Of a DNA stretch of 64,000 nucleotides, positions 35,309 through 44,745 are shown piece after piece. Every line of letters begins with the position of its first letter. Position 1 is the first letter of the stretch. Where the stretch lies: NCBI GenBank assembly GCA_022842845.1, contig JALHOT010000004.1, positions 1 to 64,000 on the forward strand, written 5' to 3'. The position numbers were made by a program, and so were the translations under genes. The notes under the pieces were generated by a model. It made no database searches. It was given only the letters and a program-made list of their open reading frames with translations, and was not told where the DNA came from. The DNA comes from Cyclobacteriaceae bacterium (GTDB lineage Bacteria; Bacteroidota; Bacteroidia; Cytophagales; Cyclobacteriaceae).

Positions 35309-35389
35309 AAGCCGGTTTCAGGCAAAAATCTGAAAAAATATTCTCAAAAAGCTCAACCATTGTGCTGGTTTTGCGTTTAAGGAAACGTT

Positions 35390-35426
35390 GGAAACTTTTA
35401 AAATAACAAAAGTTTCCTCAGTTTTG
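35390..35426 (+). promoter_or_regulatory. Inverted-repeat operator overlapping the tetR promoter
   Basis: GGAAACTTTT (35390-35399) and AAAAGTTTCC (35408-35417) are perfect 10-base arms around eight bases. A CAGTTTTG box (35419-35426) close to TAnnTTTG follows, and the tetR ATG is at 35434. The operator would cover the -33 side of the promoter. An extra half-copy GGAAACGTT precedes it at 35381. This is the expected layout for autorepression by the TetR protein. Confidence 0.65.
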
Positions 35427-35433
35427 CACCCCG

Positions 35434-36063
35434 ATGGAAGAGTTAGATATTAAGGACAAGATTTTAAAAGGCAGCGAAGAGCTGTTTATGCGCTATGGGG
35501 TGAGGAGCATTTCCATGGATGATATTGCCCGTCACCTATCGGTATCAAAGAAAACCTTGTACCAGCACTTTGCTGATAAGGAGGACCTGGTGGTAGCTGT
35601 TTCAAAGTCGCACCTCGAAAGCCGAGATAACCTTTACAAGTCATTGAGAGATAGTTCGGCCAATGCCATTGAGCATTTGGCTAAAATTTCTGTTTGCATG
35701 AAGCAGGAAATGGAAGGTGTCAATCCTTCTATGCTTTTTGATATTCAGAAGTTTCATCCTAAAGCCTGGGCTGTTTGGATCAATTTTAAAAAGGATTTGA
35801 TACGAGAGGTGGTTGAAAATTTGAAGCAAGGCATTGAGGAAGGCTACGTCCGTGAAGATATCAACCCTGAAATATTTGCCGTAGTACGCGTGGAGCTGAT
35901 TCAGACCGCTTTTAATGAAGAAGCATTTCCTGGTAAAAAATTTAAGTTGGCAGAAGTACAGGCACAGATCTTCGACCACTTCGTGTATGGCCTGGTGACA
36001 GATAAGGGCAGAAAAATTTATCAAAAGTGTAAAACCAAATCAATCGAACAAATCAATTCTTAA
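35434..36063 (+). CDS. TetR/AcrR-family regulator of the efflux operon
   Basis: A 209-aa regulator. The N-terminal helix-turn-helix (about 8-55) reads KILKGSEELFMRYGVRSISM, then DDIARHLSVSKKTLYQHFADKE, a textbook TetR start. The C-terminal ligand-binding half is helical and unassigned. It ends 11 bases before a TolC-like gene and heads a four-gene efflux operon, so it most likely represses that operon and is released by a pump substrate. A perfect inverted repeat sits over its promoter. Confidence 0.92.
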   Translation: MEELDIKDKILKGSEELFMRYGVRSISMDDIARHLSVSKKTLYQHFADKEDLVVAVSKSHLESRDNLYKSLRDSSANAIEHLAKISVCMKQEMEGVNPSMLFDIQKFHPKAWAVWINFKKDLIREVVENLKQGIEEGYVREDINPEIFAVVRVELIQTAFNEEAFPGKKFKLAEVQAQIFDHFVYGLVTDKGRKIYQKCKTKSIEQINS

Positions 36064-36074
36064 TACCCTCATAT

Positions 36075-37517
36075 ATGAGATATTTATACCTATTTGTACT
36101 AACCATGTTTGTGTATGCGAATAGTTCGCAGGCGCAACAGGCCTCATCAAGTTTTACACTTGATCAAGCTATTACTTATGCGCTCGAAAATTCCAATGAA
36201 GTTAAAAATGCAGCTTTGGATGAGCGCATAGCAAAGGCCACGGTCAATGAAACACGTGGTTTAGGTTTGCCGCAAGTAACCGGGTCGGCCACTGTATTAC
36301 ATAACCAAACGCTGAGTCGCTTTTTCACAACTTACAATCCTAATGGCGGATTTATTCAAATTGATCCTGTACCTCCCGGTCTAAATCCTGGAGACGTTCT
36401 GTCAGCCCAGAATTTCTTTCAATTGAAAAGCAATGGCCAGGTAGGTTTAGAGGCTACACAGCTTTTATTTAACGCCTCTTATCTTGTTGGCTTAAGGGCA
36501 GCCAATGCCTACAAAGATTTGGCCAGCAAGCAAGCTCAACAAACACGCGAGCAAACTATTGAGAATGTAACAAAGGCATACTATGGCGCTTTAATAAATC
36601 AGGCACGCATCACACTATTTGACGTGAACATTGGTAGAGTAGATTCATTATTGGCTACTACCAAAGCGCTTTTTAAAAATGGTTTTGCCGAAGAAATTGA
36701 TGTAAACCGAACAGAAGTTGCGCTTAATAATCTTTTAGCAGAAAGAGATAAATTCATCAATCTTCAGCGTCTTTCGCTTGAGTTATTGAAGTTTCAAATG
36801 AATTACCCTTTGGAGAAAGAGATAGCTTTATCAACAGGTATTGAAAACGTAAAGCTCGAGAATAGTGTAGAATCTTTATCTTCTGATTGGGATTACAAAT
36901 CAAGAACTGAATATCAGATTTTAGAAACGAGTCGCGAACTTCAAATGCTGAATATCAAAAATCGCTATGCAGAAGGGATGCCAAGTTTAGTGGCATTCGC
37001 TAATCTGGGGTACAGTACACAATCACCTAACATCGGTGGACTCTTTAAGACTAATACCAATATTGAAGATAATGGCATCATAGGACCAGACGGCTGGTTT
37101 CCCGCCACAGCTTTTGGTGTTTCTCTGAACGTTCCTGTTTTTAGTGGTCTTTCAAGACACTACCGTATTCAAAAGGAAAAATTAAATGCTCTTAAAATTG
37201 AAAATGGTTTTACCTCTCTTAAGCAGGGTATTGACTTGGAAATTAAGAGTGGCATTACTATGTACAATAATTCTCTTAAGAGCTTAGAGACGCAGTCGAG
37301 CAACATGAAGTTAGCCGATAAGGTTGCAAGGGTTACCAAGATCAAATACCAGGAGGGTGTTGGCTCAAGTCTTGAGGTGGTAGATGCCGAAGGCTCTTTA
37401 CGCGAAGCTCAAATTAACTATTACAATGCATTGTATGATGCACTCATCTCACGCATAGACCTGATGAAGGCCTATGGAAAAATTGGAACTCTTAATAATT
37501 CAATCGGTCAGAATTAA
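36075..37517 (+). CDS. TolC-family outer membrane efflux protein
   Basis: A 480-aa exported protein with a signal peptide cleaved near QAQQASS (about 20). Two OEP repeats follow: the first begins TLDQAITYALENSNEVKNA (about 27-45), the second lies about 270-460 and ends with the family's VVDAEGSLREAQINYYNALY. It forms the outer-membrane duct of the tripartite pump. It is the second gene of the operon, 18 bases before the membrane fusion protein. Confidence 0.93.
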   Translation: MRYLYLFVLTMFVYANSSQAQQASSSFTLDQAITYALENSNEVKNAALDERIAKATVNETRGLGLPQVTGSATVLHNQTLSRFFTTYNPNGGFIQIDPVPPGLNPGDVLSAQNFFQLKSNGQVGLEATQLLFNASYLVGLRAANAYKDLASKQAQQTREQTIENVTKAYYGALINQARITLFDVNIGRVDSLLATTKALFKNGFAEEIDVNRTEVALNNLLAERDKFINLQRLSLELLKFQMNYPLEKEIALSTGIENVKLENSVESLSSDWDYKSRTEYQILETSRELQMLNIKNRYAEGMPSLVAFANLGYSTQSPNIGGLFKTNTNIEDNGIIGPDGWFPATAFGVSLNVPVFSGLSRHYRIQKEKLNALKIENGFTSLKQGIDLEIKSGITMYNNSLKSLETQSSNMKLADKVARVTKIKYQEGVGSSLEVVDAEGSLREAQINYYNALYDALISRIDLMKAYGKIGTLNNSIGQN

Positions 37518-37535
37518 AACCCCGCACCCTATTAT

Positions 37536-38654
37536 ATGAAATCTACTACTAATAAATTATTCGCTTTTGTGTTACTCAGCGCAATAGCCCTTGCCTGCGA
37601 CAGTGGTGACAAGCAAGCCCAACTGGAAGCGCTTAAGAAAGAGCAAGCATCGTTAAAAGAAAAGATTGATGCACTGGAAAAGGAAATTGCCATTGAAAAC
37701 CCTGCTGTTTTAGCCGTAAGGTCTAAAGAAGTGGGAGTACTGGAAATACAACCCCGCACGTTTGACTATTACGTTCAAACCCAGGGTCATGTTGAAGCGG
37801 AGAATAATATCATGTTAAGTGCTAAGGGCATGGGTGTGGTAACGCAAGTGTATGTAAAAGAAGGACAGGCGGTAGCAAAAGGTCAGACCTTGGCACAGAT
37901 CGACAATTCTGTGTTGCTGAAAAGCATTGAATCCATGAAATCTCAATTAGAGTTGGTAAGAACTGTTTATGAGCGACAGCTTAATTTGTGGCAACAGAAA
38001 ATCGGTACCGAAGTTCAATTCCTCCAAGCTAAAGCCAATAAGGAGAGCATGGAGAAGCAAATCGCAGCGCTTGAAGAACAAAATGAAATGAGCAAGATCA
38101 AAGCCTCTGTTAGTGGAACGATTGATGAGATACTAGTAAAGGTGGGCGAAAATATCGCACCAGGTATGCCTGCGGCCCGCATTGTTAATACTTCCGAGTT
38201 GAAGTTGGCTGCTGCAGTGTCTGAGGCTCACGTGACCTCCATTAAGGTGGGTGACAAGGTTGTTGTTTCTATCCCTGAACTTAAGAAGGATTTAAAAACC
38301 CAGGTATCATTTGTCGGTAAGAATATCGATTTGCTTTCAAGAACTTTCCCAATCGAAGTGAATCTTCCTTATCATCCTGACTTAAGACCAAATATGTCTG
38401 CTGTTATCAAGGTTGTATTTCAGACTGAACCTAGTGCTATCGTAGTGCCTATCAATATTGTTCAAGATCTCAACGGAGAGAAGATAGTGTTTGTAGCAGT
38501 GGCTGAAGGTAAGAATGTAGTAGCGAAGAAACGTGTCTTAACAGTTTTAGGAGTTTATAACAACCTTGCCCATGTTCAAGGTCTTGCTGCAGGTGAAAAA
38601 GTGGTAACAGTGGGTTATCAGGGCTTAAGTGATGGACAGTTTATCAAGCCTTAA
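37536..38654 (+). CDS. RND efflux membrane fusion protein (lipoprotein)
   Basis: A 372-aa periplasmic adaptor. The signal peptide ends IALAC (Cys21), so it is lipid-anchored. Directly after the anchor is a coiled-coil stretch (LEALKKEQASLKEKIDALEK, about 29-48), an unusual extra helix before the lipoyl domain. The two lipoyl halves (GMGVVTQVYVKEGQAVAKG and SGTIDEILVKVGENI) flank the helical hairpin, then beta-barrel and membrane-proximal domains. It joins the RND pump to TolC. The RND gene starts 73 bases downstream. Confidence 0.93.
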   Translation: MKSTTNKLFAFVLLSAIALACDSGDKQAQLEALKKEQASLKEKIDALEKEIAIENPAVLAVRSKEVGVLEIQPRTFDYYVQTQGHVEAENNIMLSAKGMGVVTQVYVKEGQAVAKGQTLAQIDNSVLLKSIESMKSQLELVRTVYERQLNLWQQKIGTEVQFLQAKANKESMEKQIAALEEQNEMSKIKASVSGTIDEILVKVGENIAPGMPAARIVNTSELKLAAAVSEAHVTSIKVGDKVVVSIPELKKDLKTQVSFVGKNIDLLSRTFPIEVNLPYHPDLRPNMSAVIKVVFQTEPSAIVVPINIVQDLNGEKIVFVAVAEGKNVVAKKRVLTVLGVYNNLAHVQGLAAGEKVVTVGYQGLSDGQFIKP

Positions 38655-38727
38655 TAAATCAGGTACACGATGAGAGGTAGTGTGCACATGAAAAACACAC
38701 CATCATCTATTTTAACCAAAATATGTT

Positions 38728-41700
38728 ATGCAAAATTCAAAGGAATTTAAACCTACCAGTTGGTCGATTGATAATAAAGTGAGCATCTATGTTGCCACAA
38801 TTATCATCTGCTTTGCCGGTATATTTACCTATAATAGTCTGCCGAAGGAAAATTTTCCTGAAGTAGTATTTCCGCAGATCTATGTAGCTACCATATATCC
38901 TGGAGCTGCACCAACAGATATTGAAAACTTAGTTACCAAAGAAATTGAAAAGGAAGTAAAGTCAATCTCTGGTGTTAAAAAGATCAAAAGTAATTCCGTT
39001 CAGGACTTCTCTAACGTAATTGTTGAGTTTGAAACAGATGTAGCCATTGATAAGGCTAAACAAGAAGTACAAGATGCCGTAGATCGTGCAAGAACCAATC
39101 TACCAACTGATCTCCCCAACGATCCTCAGGTAATTGAGATTGATATCTCTGAATTGCCAATTATGAACGTCAATCTTTCTGGAGATTATGATCTGCAAAC
39201 CTTAAAGCGCTATGCAGAACAAATGCAGGATGCCATTGAAGGGGTTCGCGAAATCAGGCGTGTAGATGTAATCGGTGCTTTGGATCGTGAGATACAGGTA
39301 AACGTAGATATGTTCAAGGCATCTTTGGCTGGTGTAAGTCTGGATGACATTGAGATGGCTATTAAATATGAAAACCTGATTGTATCAGCCGGTCAGCTTT
39401 CTGTCGATGGCATGAAACGTTCCCTGAGTATCAATGGTGAGTTTCAATCGGCAGAACAAATGGCCAATGTGGTGGTGGGTTCTATACAGGGTGGTAAAAT
39501 TTATTTGAAAGACGTTGCCGAAGTAATTGATTCACACAAAGAACAAGAGAGCTTTGCCCGTTTGGATAATAAAAATGTAATCACCCTCAACGTCATTAAG
39601 CGCAGTGGTGAGAACTTGATCATCGCCTCTGATCAGATCAATGAAATTGTGGCCAACTTCGAGAAGAATATTCTTCCTCCCGGTGTGAAGGTGACTATCA
39701 CTGCTGACCAGTCGGACAGTACCCGTCTTACACTTCATGATTTGATTAATACCATCATCATTGGCTTTATACTGGTAACCATCATCCTGATGTTTTTTAT
39801 GGGTGCAACCAATGCCATTTTCGTGGCCTTATCGGTTCCTATTTCGGCCTTTATGGCTTTCTTAGTTTTCCCTTCTCTAGGTTTTACTTTAAACCTGATG
39901 ACGCTCTTCTCTTTCCTGCTTGCTTTAGGTATAGTGGTGGATGATGCTATTGTGGTAATTGAGAATACACATAGAATTTTTGATAATGGTAAAGTGCCTA
40001 TTCGCAAAGCAGCTAAAATTGCAGCTGGTGAAGTGTTCCTTCCTGTACTTTCAGGTACAATGGTAGTGTTGGCTCCATTTGTGCCTTTGGCTTTCTGGCC
40101 TGGTGTGATTGGTAACTTTATGTTCTACTTGCCGATAACACTGATTGTAGCGCTCTTGGCTTCATTGGTGGTGGCTTACATTATGAATCCGGTTTTTGCA
40201 GCTGATTTCATGAAACCTCACGAACACGATCATAACAAACCTAAATTCACAAAAGGTTATAAGATTGTGGGTGTTATCTCTATTGCTATCGCTTTATTGT
40301 GGTACATCATGGGCATCAATGGATTGGGTAATCTTACGATCTTTTTATTCTTACTGCATACACTCCAACGCTTTGTTTTAAACGAGGTAATCTCCAATTT
40401 CCAGACAAAGTATTGGCCGCGTGTACAAGAGCGTTACAAAAAAATGATTGCCTGGTGTCTGGAAGGTTGGAAGCCCTATGGAGTAATTGTAGGTATTATC
40501 TTCCTATTCATTTTTTCTATAGTATTTACAGGTATTCGCCAACCACCGGTAGTTTTCTTTCCGCAGGGAGATCCAAATTTTGTGTACGCATATATCACTT
40601 TACCCATTGGGACAGATCAACGCGTAACAGATTCTATTACCCGTATTGTAGAAAAGAAAGTAGCTGATGTAGTAGGAGAAGGAAATGGTAAGGACAACCC
40701 CATTGTTGAATCCATTATTTCCAATGTGGCCGTAGGTGCCGCAGAGGATCAGACATCTGGTAACAATGCACAACCCCATTTGGGTAAGGTTACCGTTGCC
40801 TTTGTTGATTTTGCTAAACGCGATGGTCAGTCTACCCGCGAATACCTGGATAAAGTACGCGAAGAAGTAAAGAGCATTCCGGGAGCAGAGGTTTCTGTGA
40901 ACCAGGAAGCCAACGGACCGCCAACTGGTAAGCCTGTAAACATTGAAATATCAGCTGATAATTTTGACGTGCTGGTAGCTACTTCGAACAACTTGAAGCG
41001 CTACCTCGATTCATTGCAGATTCCCGGAGTGGAAGAATTGAAGTCAGATTTTCAAAGCGATAAGCCGGAGATCGTTATCAGCATTGATCGCGAGAAGGCT
41101 AACCGCGAAGGAATTTCTACCGGGCAAATTGGTATGGCACTGCGCACCGCTATTTACGGTAAGGAAGTATCGAAGTTCAGAGATGAAAACGATGACTATG
41201 ATGTTACGCTGCGTATAGCTAAAGATCAGCGCAATGATATAAATACGCTGATGAATTTACCCATCACTTACCGCGACATGAGTATGCGTGGTGCCGTGAG
41301 ACAGGTTCCACTTTCTGCGATTGCTAAGATTGAATATTCAAATAGCTATGCAGGTATCAGAAGAATCGATCAAAAGCGCGTGGTAACCCTGGCATCTAAC
41401 GTGTTGAGTGGTTACAATCCTAATCAGGTTGTTACTGAAATTAAAAAGAGCCTGGAGTCATTCCCAAAATCTGATGAAGTAGGGATTAAAATGACGGGTG
41501 AGCAGGAAGACCAGGAAGAAACGTCCGCCTTCCTAGGTGTTGCCGGTTTGGTAGCCTTAGGATTGATATTTATGATCCTGGTAATACAGTTTAACTCGAC
41601 AAGCAAGCCACTGATTATTCTATCTGAAATTATATTCAGTATCATTGGTGTGTTGATAGGCTTCTCTTTATTCAAAATGGAGATTTCCATCGTGATGTCG

Positions 41701-42114
41701 GGTGTAGGTATAATGGCACTGGCAGGTATCGTTGTGCGCAATGGTATTCTGTTAGTTGAGTTTACTGATTTGTTGATAGCGCAGGGCATGGAGTTAAAAG
41801 AAGCGATCATTGAAGCGGCTAAAACGCGTATGACACCCGTTATATTAACGGCCATGGCGGCAACCTTGGGTCTTATTCCACTCGCAGTTGGTTTGAATAT
41901 TGACTTTGTAACCTTATTTACAGAATTCAATCCTCACATCTTCTTTGGTGGTGATAACGTTGCCTTCTGGGGCCCATTATCATGGACTATGATTTTCGGA
42001 TTGATATTCGGAACCTTCTTGACTTTATTTTTGGTGCCAGTGATGTATTTGATTCGTACACGCTTGAAAGAACGCATTTTCGGACCTCAACAAAAGGTTG
42101 ATGATGATTTATAA
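38728..42114 (+). CDS. RND-family efflux transporter permease
   Basis: A 1128-aa inner-membrane proton-driven pump of the AcrB/MexB superfamily. It has TM1 near 20-38, periplasmic porter segments (PGAAPTDIENLVTKEIEK), then the central membrane block with the proton-relay Asp pair in LALGIVVDDAIVVIENTHR (about 392-410). A second half repeats the layout, ending GIVVRNGILLVEF and PVILTAMAATLGLIPLA. An extra loop (about 495-560) with two more hydrophobic stretches makes it longer than the usual 1030-1050. Substrate unknown. Terminator follows at 42154. Confidence 0.94.
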   Translation: MQNSKEFKPTSWSIDNKVSIYVATIIICFAGIFTYNSLPKENFPEVVFPQIYVATIYPGAAPTDIENLVTKEIEKEVKSISGVKKIKSNSVQDFSNVIVEFETDVAIDKAKQEVQDAVDRARTNLPTDLPNDPQVIEIDISELPIMNVNLSGDYDLQTLKRYAEQMQDAIEGVREIRRVDVIGALDREIQVNVDMFKASLAGVSLDDIEMAIKYENLIVSAGQLSVDGMKRSLSINGEFQSAEQMANVVVGSIQGGKIYLKDVAEVIDSHKEQESFARLDNKNVITLNVIKRSGENLIIASDQINEIVANFEKNILPPGVKVTITADQSDSTRLTLHDLINTIIIGFILVTIILMFFMGATNAIFVALSVPISAFMAFLVFPSLGFTLNLMTLFSFLLALGIVVDDAIVVIENTHRIFDNGKVPIRKAAKIAAGEVFLPVLSGTMVVLAPFVPLAFWPGVIGNFMFYLPITLIVALLASLVVAYIMNPVFAADFMKPHEHDHNKPKFTKGYKIVGVISIAIALLWYIMGINGLGNLTIFLFLLHTLQRFVLNEVISNFQTKYWPRVQERYKKMIAWCLEGWKPYGVIVGIIFLFIFSIVFTGIRQPPVVFFPQGDPNFVYAYITLPIGTDQRVTDSITRIVEKKVADVVGEGNGKDNPIVESIISNVAVGAAEDQTSGNNAQPHLGKVTVAFVDFAKRDGQSTREYLDKVREEVKSIPGAEVSVNQEANGPPTGKPVNIEISADNFDVLVATSNNLKRYLDSLQIPGVEELKSDFQSDKPEIVISIDREKANREGISTGQIGMALRTAIYGKEVSKFRDENDDYDVTLRIAKDQRNDINTLMNLPITYRDMSMRGAVRQVPLSAIAKIEYSNSYAGIRRIDQKRVVTLASNVLSGYNPNQVVTEIKKSLESFPKSDEVGIKMTGEQEDQEETSAFLGVAGLVALGLIFMILVIQFNSTSKPLIILSEIIFSIIGVLIGFSLFKMEISIVMSGVGIMALAGIVVRNGILLVEFTDLLIAQGMELKEAIIEAAKTRMTPVILTAMAATLGLIPLAVGLNIDFVTLFTEFNPHIFFGGDNVAFWGPLSWTMIFGLIFGTFLTLFLVPVMYLIRTRLKERIFGPQQKVDDDL

Positions 42115-42153
42115 GTTGAAGGCCTGATAGGCAAGTAGACTAAAATGTTAAAG

Positions 42154-42183
42154 AGGTCGTCCTTACCAGGGACGACCTTTTTT
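42154..42183 (+). terminator. Terminator of the efflux operon
   Basis: AGGTCGTCC / GGACGACCT stem (42154-42162 with 42170-42178) with a seven-base loop and a run of T. Confidence 0.88.
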
Positions 42184-42241
42184 GTTAGCACCAGGGCGCT
42201 GAACATTCATGCCCCCACTTCGTTTAAACACTACATACTTT

Positions 42242-43489
42242 ATGATAGCCCGTATGATAACCTTTTCGCTGTTGATCTTATTTCTCTTGCTTATCGATTA
42301 TTACGTTTACCAGGCTGTTATCAATGTGAGTAAAGATTTAAGCGATGTATGGAGGACAACAGCCAGATTAGCCTTTTGGCTGCCAACGATCTTATCAATA
42401 AGCATTATACTTTGGTGGACTTTTGGAGACCCATATCGTTTTGGTCCAGGCTTCAGGAATTGGGCTGTCACTGGTATTGTTGGTATTTACTTTTCAAAGC
42501 TCTTTGCAGTTTTATTTCTTTTTATTGATGATCTTCAAAGAGGCATCCGATGGATCGTAGAGAACTTTAAGAAGGAAGATAAGGCCATACCAGGTGAGTC
42601 AATTTCACGATCTGAGTTTTTATCCAAGACCGCTTTGATTGCTGCCGCCATTCCATTAGGCACAATGACCTACGGTATTTTGTCAGGCGCACATGATTAT
42701 CGAATCAAGCGTGTAAGCCTGCGTTTACCTAACTTGCCTAAATCATTTGATGGTATGCAAATCGGTCATATCTCTGATATACATTCGGGCAGCTTCTTCA
42801 ATAAAACGGCAGTAAAAGGCGGAGTCGAAATGCTGATGAATGAAAAACCCGATGCCATTTTCTTTACCGGTGATTTGGTGAACAACGAAAGTGAGGAAGT
42901 AAAAGAATACATCAATATTTTTGATAAGCTAAAAGCACCGCTGGGCGTATATTCAGTTACTGGTAATCATGATTATGGTGATTATAAAAGTTGGTCTTCT
43001 GTAGAAGCGAAACGAAGAAATTTCAGTGATTTAATAGCTGCTCATAAGCAAATGAATTTCGATTTGCTGATGAATGAAAATAGAACGATCGAATTGGGTG
43101 GTGAGAAAATTTCGATTATTGGTATTGAAAACTGGGGTGGTGGTCGTTTCGCTAAATATGGAAAAATGGATGTAGCCCACCGGGGTGCTGAGGAAGCAGC
43201 TGTTAAACTTCTGTTATCCCACGATCCTAGTCACTGGGATGCTCAAGTGAGAAAAGACTATCAGGATATAGACCTCATGTTTTCAGGTCATACCCATGGA
43301 TTTCAGTTTGGGGTTGAGATTGGTGACTTTAAATGGAGTCCTTCACAATATGCCTACAAACAATGGGCAGGTTTGTATACAGAAGGGAAACAACATTTAT
43401 ATGTAAACAGAGGCTTCGGTTATTTGGGTTATCCTGGTCGTATTGGTATGCCTCCGGAGCTAACCATCGTGGAATTGAAAAGAGCCTGA
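42242..43489 (+). CDS. Membrane-anchored metallophosphoesterase
   Basis: I start it at 42242 (MIARMITFSLL), 11 codons inside the longest frame, giving 415 aa. Four hydrophobic segments in the first about 120 residues anchor it. After a twin-Ser/Arg linker the calcineurin-like domain carries all metal motifs: GHISDIHSG, FTGDLVNN, GNHDYGD, LLSHDP and SGHTHGFQFG. Relatives such as YkuE/YaeI-type enzymes act on envelope lipids or phosphodiesters; the substrate here is not known. It stands between the efflux terminator and the convergent second TerC gene. Confidence 0.88.
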   Translation: MIARMITFSLLILFLLLIDYYVYQAVINVSKDLSDVWRTTARLAFWLPTILSISIILWWTFGDPYRFGPGFRNWAVTGIVGIYFSKLFAVLFLFIDDLQRGIRWIVENFKKEDKAIPGESISRSEFLSKTALIAAAIPLGTMTYGILSGAHDYRIKRVSLRLPNLPKSFDGMQIGHISDIHSGSFFNKTAVKGGVEMLMNEKPDAIFFTGDLVNNESEEVKEYINIFDKLKAPLGVYSVTGNHDYGDYKSWSSVEAKRRNFSDLIAAHKQMNFDLLMNENRTIELGGEKISIIGIENWGGGRFAKYGKMDVAHRGAEEAAVKLLLSHDPSHWDAQVRKDYQDIDLMFSGHTHGFQFGVEIGDFKWSPSQYAYKQWAGLYTEGKQHLYVNRGFGYLGYPGRIGMPPELTIVELKRA

Positions 43490-43510
43490 CGGCTCTTTTC
43501 AATTATATGA

Positions 43511-44425
43511 TTACTTTTTTTCGTTACTCAAAGCCATCGAAGCCAATACCGCCATCGATAAGGTAAGAATAATAAATGCAAGCGAAATCTCGATAGGAAT
43601 TTTATACCATTCGGCAATACACATCTTTATGCCAACAAATACAAGTATTACAGAGAGCCCGTATTTTAAATAGATAAAATACTTTTCAATGCCCGCCAGA
43701 GCAAAATACAATGAGCGTAAACCAAGAATAGCAAAGACATTAGAGGTGTAAACAATAAAAGTATCATCTGAAATGGCGAGAATGGCGGGAATACTATCAA
43801 CAGCAAAAATCAAGTCAGTAGCTTCAATAAGAATGACAACCACAAACAAGGGGGTCGCCCACAGCAGCCCTTCTTTCTTAATGAAGAAGTTATCTTTTTC
43901 AAAAGTAGGGGTCACTCTGAATAACTTTCTTGTGAACCTGACTACCGGATTTTTCTCAGGATCTAGTTTTATTTCACCTTGTGTACTGATTTTTATACCG
44001 GTAAAAATTAAGAAGGCACCAAAAATATAAACCAGCCAGTGAAAGCGATGAATGAGCTCAACGCCAGCAAAAATGAAAGTGACGCGCAGTAAGAGCGCTC
44101 CGAGGATACCCCAAAAGAGTACCTTGTGTTGATAAGCTGCAGGTACATTGAAATAAGAAAAAATTAAAATGATGACAAAAATGTTGTCAACGCTTAGTGA
44201 TTTCTCGATGAGATAGCCTGTGAAAAACTCAAATGCCTTTTCTTGGCCAAATTGGTAATGAACAAAAATATTAAATATAAAGGCAAGTAAAATCCAAGCA
44301 CCCGTCCACACCAAAGCACTTTTTACACTGATTTCCTTTGATGTTCGATGAAAAACACCAAGATCTAGTGCGAGCATGATTAGGATGAATAGATTGAATC
44401 CAATCCATAATGTTGATAAAGCCAT
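43511..44425 (-). CDS. TerC/Alx-family membrane protein (second copy)
   Basis: A 304-aa TerC protein of the Alx branch with about nine membrane segments. Key acidic motifs: GYLIEKSLSVDNIFVIILIF (about 69-88) and EATDLIFAVDSIPAILAIS (about 201-219). The Alx branch exports Mn2+ and is often pH- or metal-regulated. It is distinct from the shorter copy at 9544-10359: the order of loops and the N-terminus differ. No Mn riboswitch can be recognised upstream. Confidence 0.9.
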   Translation of the reverse strand: MALSTLWIGFNLFILIMLALDLGVFHRTSKEISVKSALVWTGAWILLAFIFNIFVHYQFGQEKAFEFFTGYLIEKSLSVDNIFVIILIFSYFNVPAAYQHKVLFWGILGALLLRVTFIFAGVELIHRFHWLVYIFGAFLIFTGIKISTQGEIKLDPEKNPVVRFTRKLFRVTPTFEKDNFFIKKEGLLWATPLFVVVILIEATDLIFAVDSIPAILAISDDTFIVYTSNVFAILGLRSLYFALAGIEKYFIYLKYGLSVILVFVGIKMCIAEWYKIPIEISLAFIILTLSMAVLASMALSNEKK

Positions 44426-44452
44426 ATCGTTATTTTTTTACTTGATAATTAA

Positions 44453-44476
44453 GAGGGCATTCAATTGAATGCCCTC
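44453..44476 (-). terminator. 24-bp perfect palindrome, terminator of the small gene upstream
   Basis: GAGGGCATTCAA joined directly to TTGAATGCCCTC is fully self-complementary. It lies 46 bases past the stop at 44523 and is followed leftward by T-rich sequence. A protein-binding site is an alternative, since it also lies 27 bases upstream of the TerC start. Confidence 0.55.
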
Positions 44477-44522
44477 CGTCCACTTTAAACCCCTAAACCT
44501 AAAAAAGTGAACTAACCATGAT

Positions 44523-44738
44523 TTACGCTAATGCTGATATACCATCCTGGTGAAATAGTCTGATATTGGGGACTTTATATTTTTGCCTCAGTTCCCTTGC
44601 TCGATCCATTGCTTTGTCGCAAGTATCAAAGATGGAACAAGGCTTTTTTTCTAATTGTAATACCCTGGTTTCTTCAGCTGCCATGATTGCGATGTAGTTG
44701 TCGGGCATTGGGTTTTCTTCTAATACAATCCACTTCAT
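44523..44738 (-). CDS. Small hypothetical protein
   Basis: 71 aa when started at the internal ATG (44738, MKWIVLEENPMPDNY), which removes a 17-base overlap with the upstream gene present with the longer start. It is a compact alpha/beta protein with two Cys (CSIFDTC) and a basic helix (AMDRARELRQKY) and has no signal or membrane part. Function unknown. It is probably co-transcribed with the SPFH lipoprotein gene seven bases upstream. Confidence 0.6.
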   Translation of the reverse strand: MKWIVLEENPMPDNYIAIMAAEETRVLQLEKKPCSIFDTCDKAMDRARELRQKYKVPNIRLFHQDGISALA

Positions 44739-44745
44739 ATGCTTG

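Noticed and set aside
44453-44476. Operator for the second TerC gene
   Set aside because: The palindrome is better placed and followed by T-rich sequence as terminator of the gene ending at 44523; the operator idea has no independent support.
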